Under the pieces are notes generated by a model. The model searched no databases. It was given only the letters and a program-made list of their open reading frames with translations, and had not been told where the DNA came from. This document shows, one piece after another, positions 1-12,598 of a stretch of 64,000 nt of DNA (within the stretch, counting starts at the first letter, position 1; each line of letters starts with the position of its first letter). Source of the DNA: Ophiostoma sp. CBS 140.51 (lineage: Eukaryota; Ascomycota; Sordariomycetes; Ophiostomatales; Ophiostomataceae). Made by a program: the position numbers and the translations under genes. Location: NCBI GenBank assembly GCA_029298735.1, contig JANSLP010000010.1, forward strand, positions 1 through 64,000. The letters are read 5' to 3'.

Positions 1-3000
1 AGCCAATATAATTTATTTAAGTTCCAAAATAATACAATTCTTATTTTTATTTCATGGAAAAAATACTAGTAATGATATTGACAACGAGAATAATAATAGA
101 TAATTTTTCTCTTCATCATCCTGAGGCCTCATGATCTTTCACATTTTATGTATGTCCCCTTCCCAACCCCAACAAACATTTATCTACCCACTGCAAACGC
201 ACGCCGTGCCTTTCCTAACCGCCACCAGCTTCCCGTTGCGGCAATATGTAAACAAAGTACTCCATAAAAACGAGCACAAAATGCGAGGTCAAAGCTCACG
301 GAATTGATGCTCTGTCGTCCAACAGGCAAGGACAGTTTGAAAAAGACAAGAACGGAGCATCAAAGTATCCCGTGCCCGCCACGTTCTTTTCCATACCGTC
401 TTGAGAATCGTCCCCTGCCCTATCTGTCCAGATCTTCTCCTTCCACGTTTCTCTATGAAGCGTTTCCTCTCGGCTGCCGGAGCATACTCGGCAGTTCTCG
501 TCCAAGTTTTATTTCCTTGTCTTATTCACCATTTGTTTCGACAACGGTTTTGCATGAATATTCTTCCTTGACCTGCCTGCCTGTTCTGGTCTTCCCCTCA
601 CCTTGACTGGCCTCTCCGGCACTAGGCCAGCGGATGGTTTTCCGGTCTCACATATTCCATCTTCGGGACGAGCCAGGGTCGTTATCTGAAAAAAGAGAAG
701 GGAGGCAAGAAGAATAGCGTACCAAAGTCGCATCCTTGAACGGTGCACCCGCTACTACGTATTGGCCTGTATTTTCCTTGCACAACCAGCTCTACGACAT
801 ACAAAAACGTGGATGGCACTATTATCGAGGGACGATCTTGTTAAAAGACGCAGATGCAAGGCAAGAGAGACAAAAAAAGACAGGGTATAGCTGAAGACCG
901 ATAGCCTCGATGTTGTCACCACGACGTAAAAAGTGAATCATCTTGGCGGACAGAGCAGGACGCAACCAAGACTGTAAAGTGTGAGGTCAAAAAGGAAAAG
1001 TGCGATGTCCAAAAGACGAGACACAGCCCGGGCGGACGAGCAGGCGGTCTGTGTGTCAATTTGGAGAGCCTTTGCGTTGCACTCTTCCGCGGCCACCTTT
1101 CCTATTTAGGCGTTCCAATCGTCGTCTGTGTGAAGCTTCAAGTAATGTGTAGATTGTGTTATTGCTTGCCACGCTTGCTCGTTCGGCTAGTCGAGCAGGC
1201 TGTTTTGCATCTTCTTGATAGAGACTTGATGAGGCAGAATTTTATCGCAAAAAACAAAAAGACGGTCGTTTCAGTCCCACGATGTCTTGCTGCACGCCAG
1301 GAGCGCCTTGCAGGAATCTTGCATTGTCTTACCTCCAGTAAGATGTTCTTGTTCTCCATGACCCTCGTCGTCCTCGAGGGTCTTCATCGGCCTCGACGAA
1401 GCAAAAGCCTTGGTGCAGACTTTGATGCAAGCGAGCGGGACTTAGTGTTCCTTCTCTACGACGGTTTCTGACAGACAGAGCCTTCGCTAGTGTCAGAAGA
1501 CACATGGTATTATGTGTGGTCCATGTCCACTGCTTCAGCTAAAAAGGCCCACGAGAATGGAGACAACAGCGTCGCAAAATATTCCGGCGCAGCGTCGTAT
1601 TGGTCTAGGCTTGGCGGAGAGTGGACAGTAATGGCTCGAAAAATAAGAAACAGCGCCAGCCTCTCTCTTTTTCTTCTTTCTACAACCTCCTGCTCCTTCA
1701 CAATTCTGCCAGAATGGCTTTTCTCGTAAAAGATCCTCATCGGTGGATAGCCAGCGGAACGCAAAAGCAACAAGGAAGAACGAGAAGACCGAGGAGATAA
1801 AACTAAGAAAACTGCACAGCAAACAGTGTAGGGCAGACAGAAGAAAGCCTGGCACAGCCGAACGGGATCTGTCTTTCTTGTGGCATTTGCCTTGACTGGC
1901 CGGCCTGACCAGGCCGGGGATGCTGGAGGATCCTGCCAAAGATCCCTACAAGTGCCTCTGCACAGTAAGCCAGTCCAAACGTGCAGCAGAGCCCGGAGAG
2001 CCCACATCGCATCCACGATAGTGTCTCACATTGTTCTTTGGCTGTCTTCTTCCGTTTTCTAGTGGCAGTGGAGTTGCAAGCTATCACAAAGTGTAATGGA
2101 AAGGCACGATACGTGAGATGAGCGATGTAAGGTCAGCTCTCTCAACTCCCTCAGCTTCCCGCTGAATAGCCTATTGACAGGAAATAAAGAGAAAATAAGA
2201 AAAGAACGTTTTCAACGGCAACTGCCCGAAAGCCGACGGACAGACCCTCTGTTCACTTTATTTTCCTTCTTTCTCTGCTTAAGCACCCGGCTTGGTATTG
2301 CTTTTTGCGGCTGCGTTGGCGATCCATGCTTCTCGCGTAAAGAGAAGAAAGAAGACAGAGTAAGGTCCTTTGACCAGGTTTTTTGCAGAGGCTCTTCTCA
2401 AAAACAGAATAGATTATGTCTTCGAGCAACAACAACGACAACCCGTCTTTTCAGTCTCTTCTAGATTAACCGTTGGCGCCCGGGAAGAGGGCAGTCTACC
2501 CCGACATCTCGAGAAATATTTCGGCACTTATTGTCTCGTTCTCACAGTTGTGTTTCCATTTTTGGTAGAATTGTGGCCGTGATCTTCAAAAATACGGCCG
2601 TGCACTATTATCTCTGCACACTCACTCGCATTGCCTCTGTTGCAGTTCATCTGAAAGCCCTTTTTGTCCACAAGTGACTCGTTCCTCACAAGAACGCATC
2701 TTGTATACGTGGTCCACAAGATCGTACCTTGCAGGCAAGCAAGATAGCAACATGTATCCAATATCGTGCATATGCTACAGCACATATTACCCGTTCACCT
2801 TTCTCATTTGCTCTCGTCCACAGTCCCTCTTCTGCAACTAGGATAACCACACATGAACAGCAAGATGAACTCATAGATTGAGGTGCAGAAGAACTAGTAT
2901 CTCACAAGTACTCCGCATCTGATGGGAGGACCGCTCTTTATTGTCAAAGTGAATAGATTTTGGTTGCATAGCAGAGTTGCTCTGCATTGGCTCCCTGCCC

Positions 3001-3782
3001 TTTTGGCTGCTCCTGTTATATCTCAAAAGTATCAGTGCGCAAGAGTTGCAGTCAAGTTGAAGAGAAGGGACTGTAGCAGCCATCACAGGTCCATTGTGTT
3101 CTCTTCTCACCCTTTTTCTTCACACAGACGGCATAAGGGCAGTGTGCTCCAATGGCACGATGTTACGGGGACATGAAAGAATTGTCCACAAGTAGAAAAA
3201 AGTAAAGCATCGCCACTTGCCGCCCACGTGAAGCATCACTTCGATGAGCCACACCGGTAAGAATAAAAAACCAAAGAATGTTTCATTTACAGCCTGTAGT
3301 ATTTGTTTCATCGACTACTGCACGCACTTGTGATGGTGATTAAAATTTCTTTGTAGTATTTCCATTGGCCGTAGACTGCACCAGTCTTTCCCCTCTTTAC
3401 CTTTTTGGCTCACAATAAATCTCCTGTTCTCCTTTTGACTTTCGTCTAGGTTTATCTCGTGCCAACGAGAACCATGGATTCGTGCAGACCGGTTTCTTCC
3501 TTCCTGCCCATTCCATCTTTCTAGCTCCGGCATTGTGTCTCTACAGTACTCCCCAAACACAATTCACCGCCTACCCCTCTTGTTCCTCAATCCCAGATAG
3601 ATTGCTCTTTGGGTTGGTGAACCCCACGTCCATGACCAATCCCATTACAAGATTCGACTTTGCACAAAGATCTTTGTTACCAGAGTACAAGCCATTCGGC
3701 ATAACCTCGTCGCCTCTTGGCTCTTTGTTTCCTTTTGTTCGGGTCCTCCGTTCGGCATCAAGTTGTTTCAACTTCACCGCTT

Positions 3783-3826
3783 CTTGTTTGCAAAGTCCTT
3801 GTTTGCAAAGTCCTTGTTTCGAGTCC
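3783..3826. repeat. 15-bp tandem repeat, about 2.9 copies
   Basis: Two perfect copies of CTTGTTTGCAAAGTC (3783-3797 and 3798-3812) are followed by a degenerate third copy. It is a short local duplication in noncoding sequence with no evident function. Confidence 0.8.
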
Positions 3827-6800
3827 CTCGTCTCTGCTAGTATTTCCTCAAATCATATTGACCTTCACTATGATGCGCTTGTATGCCGGTCGATCACCCG
3901 TATTACAGATATCTCCACGAACAATACTTTAAACCCAATATCTACATCCCCAAAAAGGTGTCACAATATAGTTTGTGTATTCTCTCCAGCTTTGTTTCAT
4001 CACCATTCTCATGAACAAAACGGCTCGGTGATCGACAATGCTTCCCGCAGGGTCCTACTCTCTTTTTTACTCCGTGTTGCAGAGGAAAGGACTGTTTGTC
4101 CCGAGATGCACATTGAAGCTGTATTAACTCCAATGTGCCGCTCGAGCATACGTGAGCATTGACTTTTTGTTACTCTCTCTCCCTTTCTGTTCCTGATTTC
4201 CCCCGTCTTTTTGAGGGGTTCGTCTCAATTCGAAGTGGTGCATTCCTCTTTTCAATTAAATTGCTGCAGCGGAATGCTAAAGTGGTTGCAGCAAAAGACG
4301 GGATCTCCGCTGTGTGCCTGCTTTGAGAAGAAGTGAAGTCAACGACAGCATGTGTCGTGTGTGTCTGTGTTTAATGAGTTTCCATGTTTTGGGCGGACTC
4401 TTTGGCGAACCCCTCACTTACAGACCACGAACAAACAAATGAGCCTACTTTCCTACGCAATATCCACAGCACTAATGCATCTTCACAAGGCACAGAAGGC
4501 AGAAAAGGCAAAGCAACACCTGGTGAAGTACGACATACAATGTCAAAGAAAATGTAAAACGCCCTTGGAAATGCCTTCCAGAACGCCCGTCTCGGCCTTA
4601 TTTCTCCTCCTTTTTAGCCAGGCGACTTACACCAATCTACGGAGTAATGTAGTCGTTGTGCATACAGATCTGATGCGGTGTGTTCTCCAGCACACCCTCT
4701 TTGGAAGCTTTCGAAACGCTGGTTGGACACTGTTGTTGACTTTCTTCATGTTGTTCGGCGCTTCTTGTGACTTTTCCAGACTTCCTGCAGCTTTTCGAGA
4801 CTTCTCTTTGTCTTCAGTGGCGTCTCTATGGTCGGTGAGCCCAAAACCGCAACTCTGCGCCGGCGCCACCCCAGAAGCCCAGCAAGCCCAGCAATGTGGC
4901 TTGCAGGGATGAGGTCTCGACGGTTGGGCAGTACTCTCCTTCCAAGTGAGCATTTGTACTCCGTACAACTCGTTTATTCTTTCCACTTTTTGATCTTCAC
5001 CATGTCCTGTTCTTCCACATGCCACTCACAACTAAGCCAAGCCTTGTTTGGACAACGCCGACTTCGTGCAGACTCTCTCGCCAAGTATTACTACGTACGG
5101 TATACAGCGTACTTTTGTAAGCCAAGCCAAAGCTGATCTTGTCCTGCCCAGTCTAGTGGCCTAAGAATGTTTCGTCTGTTGTCTTTCCTCTCTTCGCCAT
5201 GATCTGCAAGCTGAGTGCTAGGACCTCTGGGCATCTGAAGATGTCGTTTTGCAACGGCTGGGTGCTGGGAGTGGGGGTTTTGATTCCAGCCGGAGCTGCC
5301 CGAGTCACGACTTTACGATTGTGAAAAAAAGGGCACACTCACACTCAACGGCTGCCAGACGATATCACACTCACACTCACACCTGTCGCCATCACCAAAC
5401 TATGATTACGCCAGTGACATGTCTTGCATGAGTTGTTTCTCATCTGGGCGGAGTGGCCGTTGAGAGATAGGGGCTGTCAACGTTGGTGATAGCAGTCAAA
5501 AAAAGAGAAAAAAACTACTGTGACGAGGGATGACGGAAAGACTTTCTTTTTCTTTTTCTCCTTCACCAGTCTTTTGCACCACTGTACACCCAGTCTTCCC
5601 TCATGTTTCAGCAGGGATTAAAATGGCGAGCCCATCTCCGATACAACGGTACAGCCCTTGCTTCCCCTGAACCCCTGTTCCCCTACGTGGTGTTTGGACA
5701 ATCCTATTGGCCAATGGGCCATGTGAAGCTCGAAACAGGAAGAATATCACCAAAAATAGCAGGTAAGGGAAGGGGGGAGGAAAGAGTGTGTCTGTGGAGG
5801 GGGCGAGAATCTTGGCAAAGGTTGTTTCGCCAAATGGTGATCTTTTCCTGTCTCCAGCCATCTTTGATGGATTCCTGTTGACGTGATACGAAGGAGGGAG
5901 AAAAGAGGAAAGAAGCAAGCTTGAACAAAAAGAAGAAAGGAAAAGGAAGGAGGAAGAAGAGCGAACGTCAAGATCTGTTTCGAACATGACGTTTGGGATT
6001 CCAACATCTGCAGGTAAGACGACAAAAATAGAGACAGAGGCACACGACACAAAACAAAACGAGGCTCTCTCTCTCTTTCCACTCGATTCTGACGCAAAGG
6101 ATGAGGAGAGTGATGCAGGTGAGAATTAAGTCTGTCACAGTGACAGGAAGTGAGCCTCGAGAACAGCAGCAAGACCGAGATTCTTCCGTGTAAGGATAGG
6201 TTTTCTGTGAATGCCATGCTGAGAGTTTAAAGAGATTGGTAAGACAAAATGGCAGCCTACGCACAGTCGTTTTTGAAGGCGCAGTCTTGTCAAATCGTAC
6301 GACTCCTACGGGCGGTTGTGTTGCTTTGGCTCTTTTTGGCTCTTTTGGTCTTGGGTGCTCTCTCTTTTTGACAGGAACGGCGGGCAGCGGAAGGGATCCG
6401 TCTAGCAGGACGGTGGCACATGGCGTAGAGTCCGAGCCAGGAGAAGGCAGAAGGGAAATGGTCTCGTATGGACTCAAACGACGACCTCCAAACTTCACAT
6501 CGTGAACCACGCGGCATCCACATTCTCGGGATGCTTCCCCTTTCTTTCGTCTTCACTTTCTTGTCTCGCTTCTCGCCCATTGTTTTAACTTTCCCTCTTT
6601 TATTCTAGAAACTCAAGAGCGCCAGCGAAAGAAGTGGGCAACCGTTCGATTTTGCAGTTACGTGTCGTTGTAGATGGGGACTCTCGAGAAGCACTTGCAA
6701 ATAAACTCTTAGACATTGCTAGTAAACCGGGGCCTGGTCTGCAGGATGCGAGCTTCCCAAGAAAAGCAATACAGCCGGTGTTCGTGACGTTCGCTTGGCT

Positions 6801-7826
6801 TGTCGTCTTTCTCACCAATAAACGGGGCAACGGTAGCGTGTCTCGCGAGCGATGACATGCCTGTTTTTTTTACGTCTTTGGGGGCTGACCTGGGTCCTTT
6901 TGTTGATCAGGGCTTCTCTCACGTCTTTTGATCTCCAGGATCAACCACGAGGAGGAGGATCGAAGGGATCTGACGTGGTCTAAGCTTCTTTTTACAGATA
7001 CGAGACTGAGAAAAGAAAAGAGGCAATAAGGAGAAGATGGGTTTCTTTACGCGAGGTCGATAGGGCCAGTTTCGTGATGTCTAGACCTCGGAGAGTTTCT
7101 TCAGCTTCAGATAGCCTAGACCTTCACCTCATAAAGAGACCATGACCTTGACCTTGTCGGACAGGGTTTGTTGACCTTTCTTCTCTCCTAGCGCTCCTCT
7201 TAGCCGTCAAGAGAAGCGGGGAGGGTAGAAAAGGAGGCATAAAGAGAAGACGACATGAAAAAATCAACAGCTGTCAGGAAAAGGAAAGACGCCGTGATCG
7301 AGTCAGGCTCCCTGTGTGGTCTCCTCTGTACCTGGACGGTCGACCATCGGTTATGGACATCCATGTCGACATCATCAACGGTTTTGTCAACTCTTGGGCC
7401 TCCTTTTGTCTACTTTTGTCTTCGTCGAAATGTCCTGTCATATTTTCATCTCCCTTATTTTTTCTACGGCATTTTTCCACAGCGTCGGTGTCATCCGGCC
7501 ACTTGCTGTTTTCGTCTTTGCAATTTGGGAGATGTTCCATCACGGATGCTTTGCGGATGCTCCTCGGATGCAGGCGGACGCTTCCTGAACACTTCCATGT
7601 CGTCTTCTTTGGGCCGGCGGTTTTGCAGTTCATGCAGGTGTATCCTCCGTCTGTACGAAGTGTGTATTCTGGTATTGTTCCCAGTCGAGACAAGGCCCAC
7701 TGATGGCTTTAGTAATTTGCCACAGCAAATCTCGACTCTCTCCTCGGGAACTCCCTTTTATGATCACGATGACGGGGTTCGTGGATGCATCTTCCCCCCA
7801 CTGCCCCTATTTCGAAGACTAAAAGA

Positions 7827-7850
7827 GGTCAAAAAGGTCAAAAAGGTCAA
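7827..7850. repeat. 9-bp tandem repeat GGTCAAAAA
   Basis: Two full copies and one partial copy of GGTCAAAAA follow one another. On the minus strand this reads as a run of TTTTTGACC. It is a short microsatellite-like element without an assigned role. Confidence 0.75.
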
Positions 7851-9874
7851 GGCTGTGGAGAGGTAGGGTAGGAATCGCCAGGAAAGCTGAGACAAGCTAA
7901 GAAGGGCAAACGGTGCGCCGGCCACGCTCCGTGCGCCAGAGCCCGCCTTGCCCGCTTTAGGTGCTGGGTCAATGTCTCAACAACGTGGCTAGCCTGTGGG
8001 CCAGACTCTAGTTAATTTAGAGTTGTCGCGATCGCTGGACGTTAGTGGTTGTTAGTGAAGCGGCAACAGTTCACAACGAGCAACCACCAACCACCAACCA
8101 GTCTAAAACTGTCACCATCAGACATCCCAGCATCCAGCACCAACACCTGGGACCAGCTCCCTGGAAGAGGACTGCTGATATATCACAGCAAGTGCCCCAG
8201 CGACCCATCTGCACCCAATACAGCCTTAACAACCGTCTGTTAAGATCCAATCGTGCTGGGAACTGCAACAGTATCTTCCCCCCATTTCATTTTAAACTCT
8301 CCCAGTTGAGGGCAACAGCCGGTGTCACATCTCAGAAAGAAGGACAGGAAGAGAAGTAACAAAAAGACGAGACGAATTGTCACCTTTTGAGTATTGAAGT
8401 CGTCGTTGGGACGAAGGACAAGCCAGTCGGATGGATTTCAGTGCGCAGAGAGCCACACCTTGCAAATTTCGGCTACCAGAACAAGAAGCCCGAAGCTCAA
8501 GGCAACGGCGATCAAGGTGAAGAAGAATGGCAATATGAGAAAACCGACGATAATAACAGAGGGCCAACAAGTACAACACAACAGACAAAAACAAACAGAA
8601 CCAATCACCGAGGAGTCCGGCGAGGAAGAGAAGGTAACGAAATATTATCGTGAAGCTCCCCTTTGTAATTTCAGATGCTTGAACTGTGTGTGTTTGTGCG
8701 TTTCGACGATCCCCGTGCTTTTCAAGTCTCCACGGTGGACGATCGTAGCCCGCCGTTGTCGGCCAAGACCACATCATGTCCATCATGCCGTGCTCTTGAA
8801 AGTTGCTTCTTTTTATTTCTTTTCTTTTTTCTTGTTGACGTTTTGACATCTGTCAAACAGTAAACGAAATTGGCAGTGCGGGGAAGTGAAGGAAAAATAA
8901 ACAGTTGTGTATGGAGTACACATCACACGCATGTGAACGGACATTCTCGTTTACGCCCTTTGCTCTCGTTTGCTGCATTGGTTCGTCTGATCTTCTCTAC
9001 TTCTTTGGTTGACGATGTAGGTGCTCTGATAAAGGAGGAATGGTGTATAGAAGTGAGGGGAAGCGAAAAGGGTGCAGAAGAGAAGTAGGAAAAAAGGAGA
9101 AGATCAAAGCACTGCACTCATAGATGCACGTAAATGTAGGACGTTACGCACAGAGGCACATACAGCAAGTCTGCCAGACAACACATGGCAATGTTGCAGA
9201 CCATAAAGCGAGATGAAAAGGGTCTTGATAGTTTGAAGACCAGGTCTCAAAATCGTGCCCTCGTGATGCAGAAACTTTAACTCTTAGACATCCAGATGTT
9301 CGGACATCTATTGACCAGACACGGCATGAACGACAAAGTTCAAAGTGCTTGCATGACGCTGTTGCAGTTCTCGATCCTCGACCATTATCTGTCCTCTGTC
9401 GTGCATCTCTTCTGTCTGTCAACCCGCTCTGTCGTCTCATCATGCCGTCTGCACCCCATCATTCTGCAGTGCATGTCTGCTATCTACTGTCTGCACTCCC
9501 GTCTACCCCATATGAACCACGACTCCCAGTCAGGTGGAACATGTTCAAGGCACGGCATTGTGCAGACAGAGTGTCTGCCGTGTTTGCGTACAGGATGCAG
9601 TGCAGTGCAGCAAGCGGCATGCTCACAGTAAATTGCTGCAGGGTCTTTGACTTTGACGACAATCGCCCAAATAACATTACTTTAGTGTAAACTATGTACA
9701 GTAGAAGGATAATCCAAAAAAAAAACATATGTGCAAGAGACGTAAAGCCTTGATAACCAAAAGAAGTAGAAACAAAAACCATCATATCGTCGTACCAAGA
9801 CGCCAAAGAATGTATTCAAAATTAAAACCAGTAGACGCAGAGAAAGACAACACACATCACCACCACTCATCTCC

Positions 9875-12598
9875 CTAAATGGTAAAGGTGCCCGTCAGCG
9901 GCAGGTTGCGGCTGCTGGCACCAACACTCACAGTGTAGGTGCCCGGCTGCAGACGCCATTTCTGGGCGTTGATGTCCCAATAGCTGAGATCACGGCGGGT
10001 CAGGGCAAACGTGACCGTGGCCGACTCGCCGGCGGCCAACAGCATTTTGTCAAAACCGCGGAGCTGGCGGATGGGAATGTCGGGTGTGGCCGACGAAGTC
10101 GAGTTCACACCGGCGTTGGGCAGCGTAATGTACAGCTGCGCGACCTCAGCGCCCTCGACACTGCCCGTGTTGGAAATCTCGGCCGTCACCGTCACCAACT
10201 CATCCCACAGGTCGGCCTGGCCACCCTCGCGGACGGCACCAGCCGGGTACTCGGCAAACAGGTTGGTCTCGTTGGCCGTGACGAGGGTTGCCTTTTCAAT
10301 GTTGAGACTGGCATAGCCGAACGTGGTGTACGACAGACCGAAACCAAACTCATAGCGGGGGGTAATGTTGGCGGCGTCAAAGTGACGGTAGTCAATAAAC
10401 ACACCCTCTGTGAAATTGGCCTGCGGGAAGTTGGCAAAGATACCCTCGGGCAGGTCGGGCTCGAGCACGGCGCCATAATCAGAGGCCTGCTTGGCAACAG
10501 TGTAGGGCAGCTTGCCCGACGGGTTGGCGTCACCGTACAGCAGAGAGACGAGCGCCTCACCCGACGCCTGGCCGGGCAGGTGGGCAAAGATGAGGGCGGT
10601 GACGTTGGGGTGGTCGATCCAGGCGTCGACGACACGGACACCGGGGTTGTGTAAAACGACAATGGTGTTGCTGCAGCTGCTGGCGACGTTGGCAATCAGC
10701 TGGTCGGTGTAGTCATCGGTCACGGCCGGGCGGTCAAAAGATTCGGACGCCCAGACGTTTCCAAACACAATACAGGCCTCGGACACGGCATTGATGCTCG
10801 GTTTCTGGTTGTCAAAGTCCCAGAACATCTGCGTGCCGTCTTGCCAGGCACGCTGGGTCAGGGCCTCAAAGGGCGAGATGACTGTGGTCTGCGAGTTGGC
10901 ACCAGAGCCACCACCCGAGTACAAGGTGCCGTTGGGCGCAATGGCCAGGTGATCCACGCCAGTCGTGCCGAGGAAGCCGGCCAAGACATCGGTGATGTTG
11001 GCAGCCTGGGCACCAAACACCCAGGCCGAGTAGCTGCCTTCGTAGTTGTTCTGCGGGGCACTGCGGGCTGAGTAGCCATAGAGGGATAAGAACTTGGGCG
11101 CCTTGAGGGGCAAGGAGTTATTGCTGTTCTTGAGGAGCACATGGCCCTCAATGGCACCGTCCAGAAGTGTCTGCTTGAAGGCTGGGTCACGGGCGTCGAC
11201 AATCGGGTGCGGCTGGGTAAGGTCAACGGCCATACCGATACCGGGAGTAGGGAAGTCGGTGTCCTGGCCCATCTGGTACCACGAAGCAATGATGCGGGTG
11301 GCCATGTCAGTGACACGGGACTCGGAAACCGAACCGTTCTGCACGGCCTGGACCAGGTAGTTGCCCCAGTAGACGCTGTTGGGCATGGCAACATCAAGAC
11401 CAGAGAGGGCCGATGCAACGCCAGTGTGCTGGGCAGCCCAGTCCGACACGACAAAGCCCTGGAAGCCGAGCTCGGTCTTGAGCAGACCGTTGAGCGTCTT
11501 GCTGTTGGCGCAGCCGTACGAGTTGTTGACACGGTTGTACGAGCACATGATGTTGCCGGAGCCGGCAAAGACGGCGTCTTGGAAGGGCCACAGGTACAGC
11601 TCGTGCATGGTGCGGTCGTCAATGTTGGACGAGATGGACTGCACATCGCCTTCCGGCGTGCGGTTTGTTTCTTGCTCATTGCCAATGTAATGCTTGGTGC
11701 TCGTAATGACACCCGTCTGCTGCGTACCGGTGACAGTCTCGTACACGAGCGCACCTGCCAGGTAAGGGTCGACCGAGATGCCCTCCCAGTAGCGACCACT
11801 GAGCACAGTGCGGCCAACAGGGCCAACGACGGGGCCCAGCATAATGTTGACACCCTTCTTCTTGAACTCGCCGGCCATGCCAATGGCACGCTGCTGCGCC
11901 AGGCTGCGGTTCCAGCTGGCACCAACGTGGATGCCGCTGGGCCAGGAGCTCACAAAGTCCGTGCCGCGGAGACCGTTGCCGGCATCACTGAGGCACATGC
12001 CCGGGAAGTTGAGACGGGGTACGGCAGGGATCATGCCAGAGCAGCCGGTGTTAGACGAGACGCCAGCCGTCAGGTTGACCTTTTCTGCGAGGGTCATTTG
12101 CGAGACAAGGGCAACAGCCTTGTTGTAGGCAATGGCCCAGGTGCCAACACCAGTCATCTCAGGGGAAGGGAAGACGGGAGGAGAGTCACCGTAGAAGTAG
12201 GTGTCGTTGGTGATGAGGCCAGGGACAGTAGTGGCGTTGTCGCGTGCACTGAGGAGGCTGCGGCTGCGGAGAGTGCTGCCGCCATTGTTGACGTTGTTGA
12301 CGTTGTTGACGTTGTTGACGTTGTTGACATTGTTGGCATTGTTGACATTGCTGTGATGAGTACACAGAGACGCGAGTCTGGACAGACCAGCACCGATCAG
12401 AAGCAGGACAGAGAGAACCGTGAAAGCAAGGGCACGACGCGTACGCAGGAACGGAAGCTGCGCACGCAGGCCAACGAGTCAACTGCTCTTGTCTGGGTCT
12501 GGAGCCGCCGTCTGGCCATCAACAGCACGATACGCCGTCATGTTCGAGGGCCGCTCCTCAGTCAAGAAGATGGTGCCCTTTTCGCTAGGAGAAGCCAT
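9875..12598 (-). CDS. GH3 beta-glucosidase, type II membrane form, with in-frame TGA
   Basis: Glycoside hydrolase family 3 enzyme, expected to remove beta-D-glucose from cellobiose or beta-glucans at the cell surface or in the secretory path. From the Met at 12157, 760 residues stay open and carry GH3 landmarks: RLNFPGMCLSDAGNGLRG, the KHYIGNEQE region, and the nucleophile motif GFVVSDW (Asp about 239 from that Met, near 11443), then the C-terminal sandwich and a fibronectin-III-like end. The same frame continues upstream through a Ser/Arg-rich linker, seven N-V-N units, a membrane segment (LAFTVLSVLLLIGAGL, about 12378-12432) preceded by Arg residues, then a TGA at 12479-12481, then 39 codons back to an ATG at 12598 in good context (CACAATGG). 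The layout is that of a type II membrane beta-glucosidase (Aspergillus BglE-like architecture). The TGA could be removed by a 66-nt in-frame intron (12458-12523, ending GCAG) but the donor GTTGAT is weak; a C-to-T nonsense mutation, readthrough or sequence error are alternatives. Family call is firm; the 5' end is not. Confidence 0.88.
12284..12346 (-). repeat. 9-bp coding minisatellite (Asn-Val-Asn), 7 copies
   Basis: Seven tandem 9-bp units (plus-strand GTTGTTGAC, with ATT and GGC variants in the units nearest the N-terminus) encode an Asn-rich (V/A)-N-N run. It lies between the membrane anchor and the catalytic domain of the beta-glucosidase. Units are in frame with the enzyme, so copy-number change would alter linker length without a frameshift. 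Confidence 0.9.

Larger units (their letters stand above)
1..9874. other. Long gene-free stretch
   Basis: No reading frame here has recognisable family motifs, sustained codon bias or convincing splice structure. Open frames of 100-226 codons exist on both strands but overlap each other antisense and are low in complexity. Short pyrimidine-rich and purine-rich tracts, CA/CT-rich patches (around 5335-5385) and small tandem repeats are seen. Two weak protein-like signals, near 7490-7690 and 8438-8570 on the minus strand, are discussed as findings. The right end is the 3' flank of the beta-glucosidase gene. A spliced gene of an unfamiliar family or a noncoding transcript cannot be excluded by eye. 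Confidence 0.55.

Noticed and set aside
6014..6373. Possible plus-strand exon donor (GCAG/GTAAGA) and strong acceptor (TTTTTGACAG)
   Set aside because: The sequences on either side contain stops and no conserved protein, so no gene model can be built.
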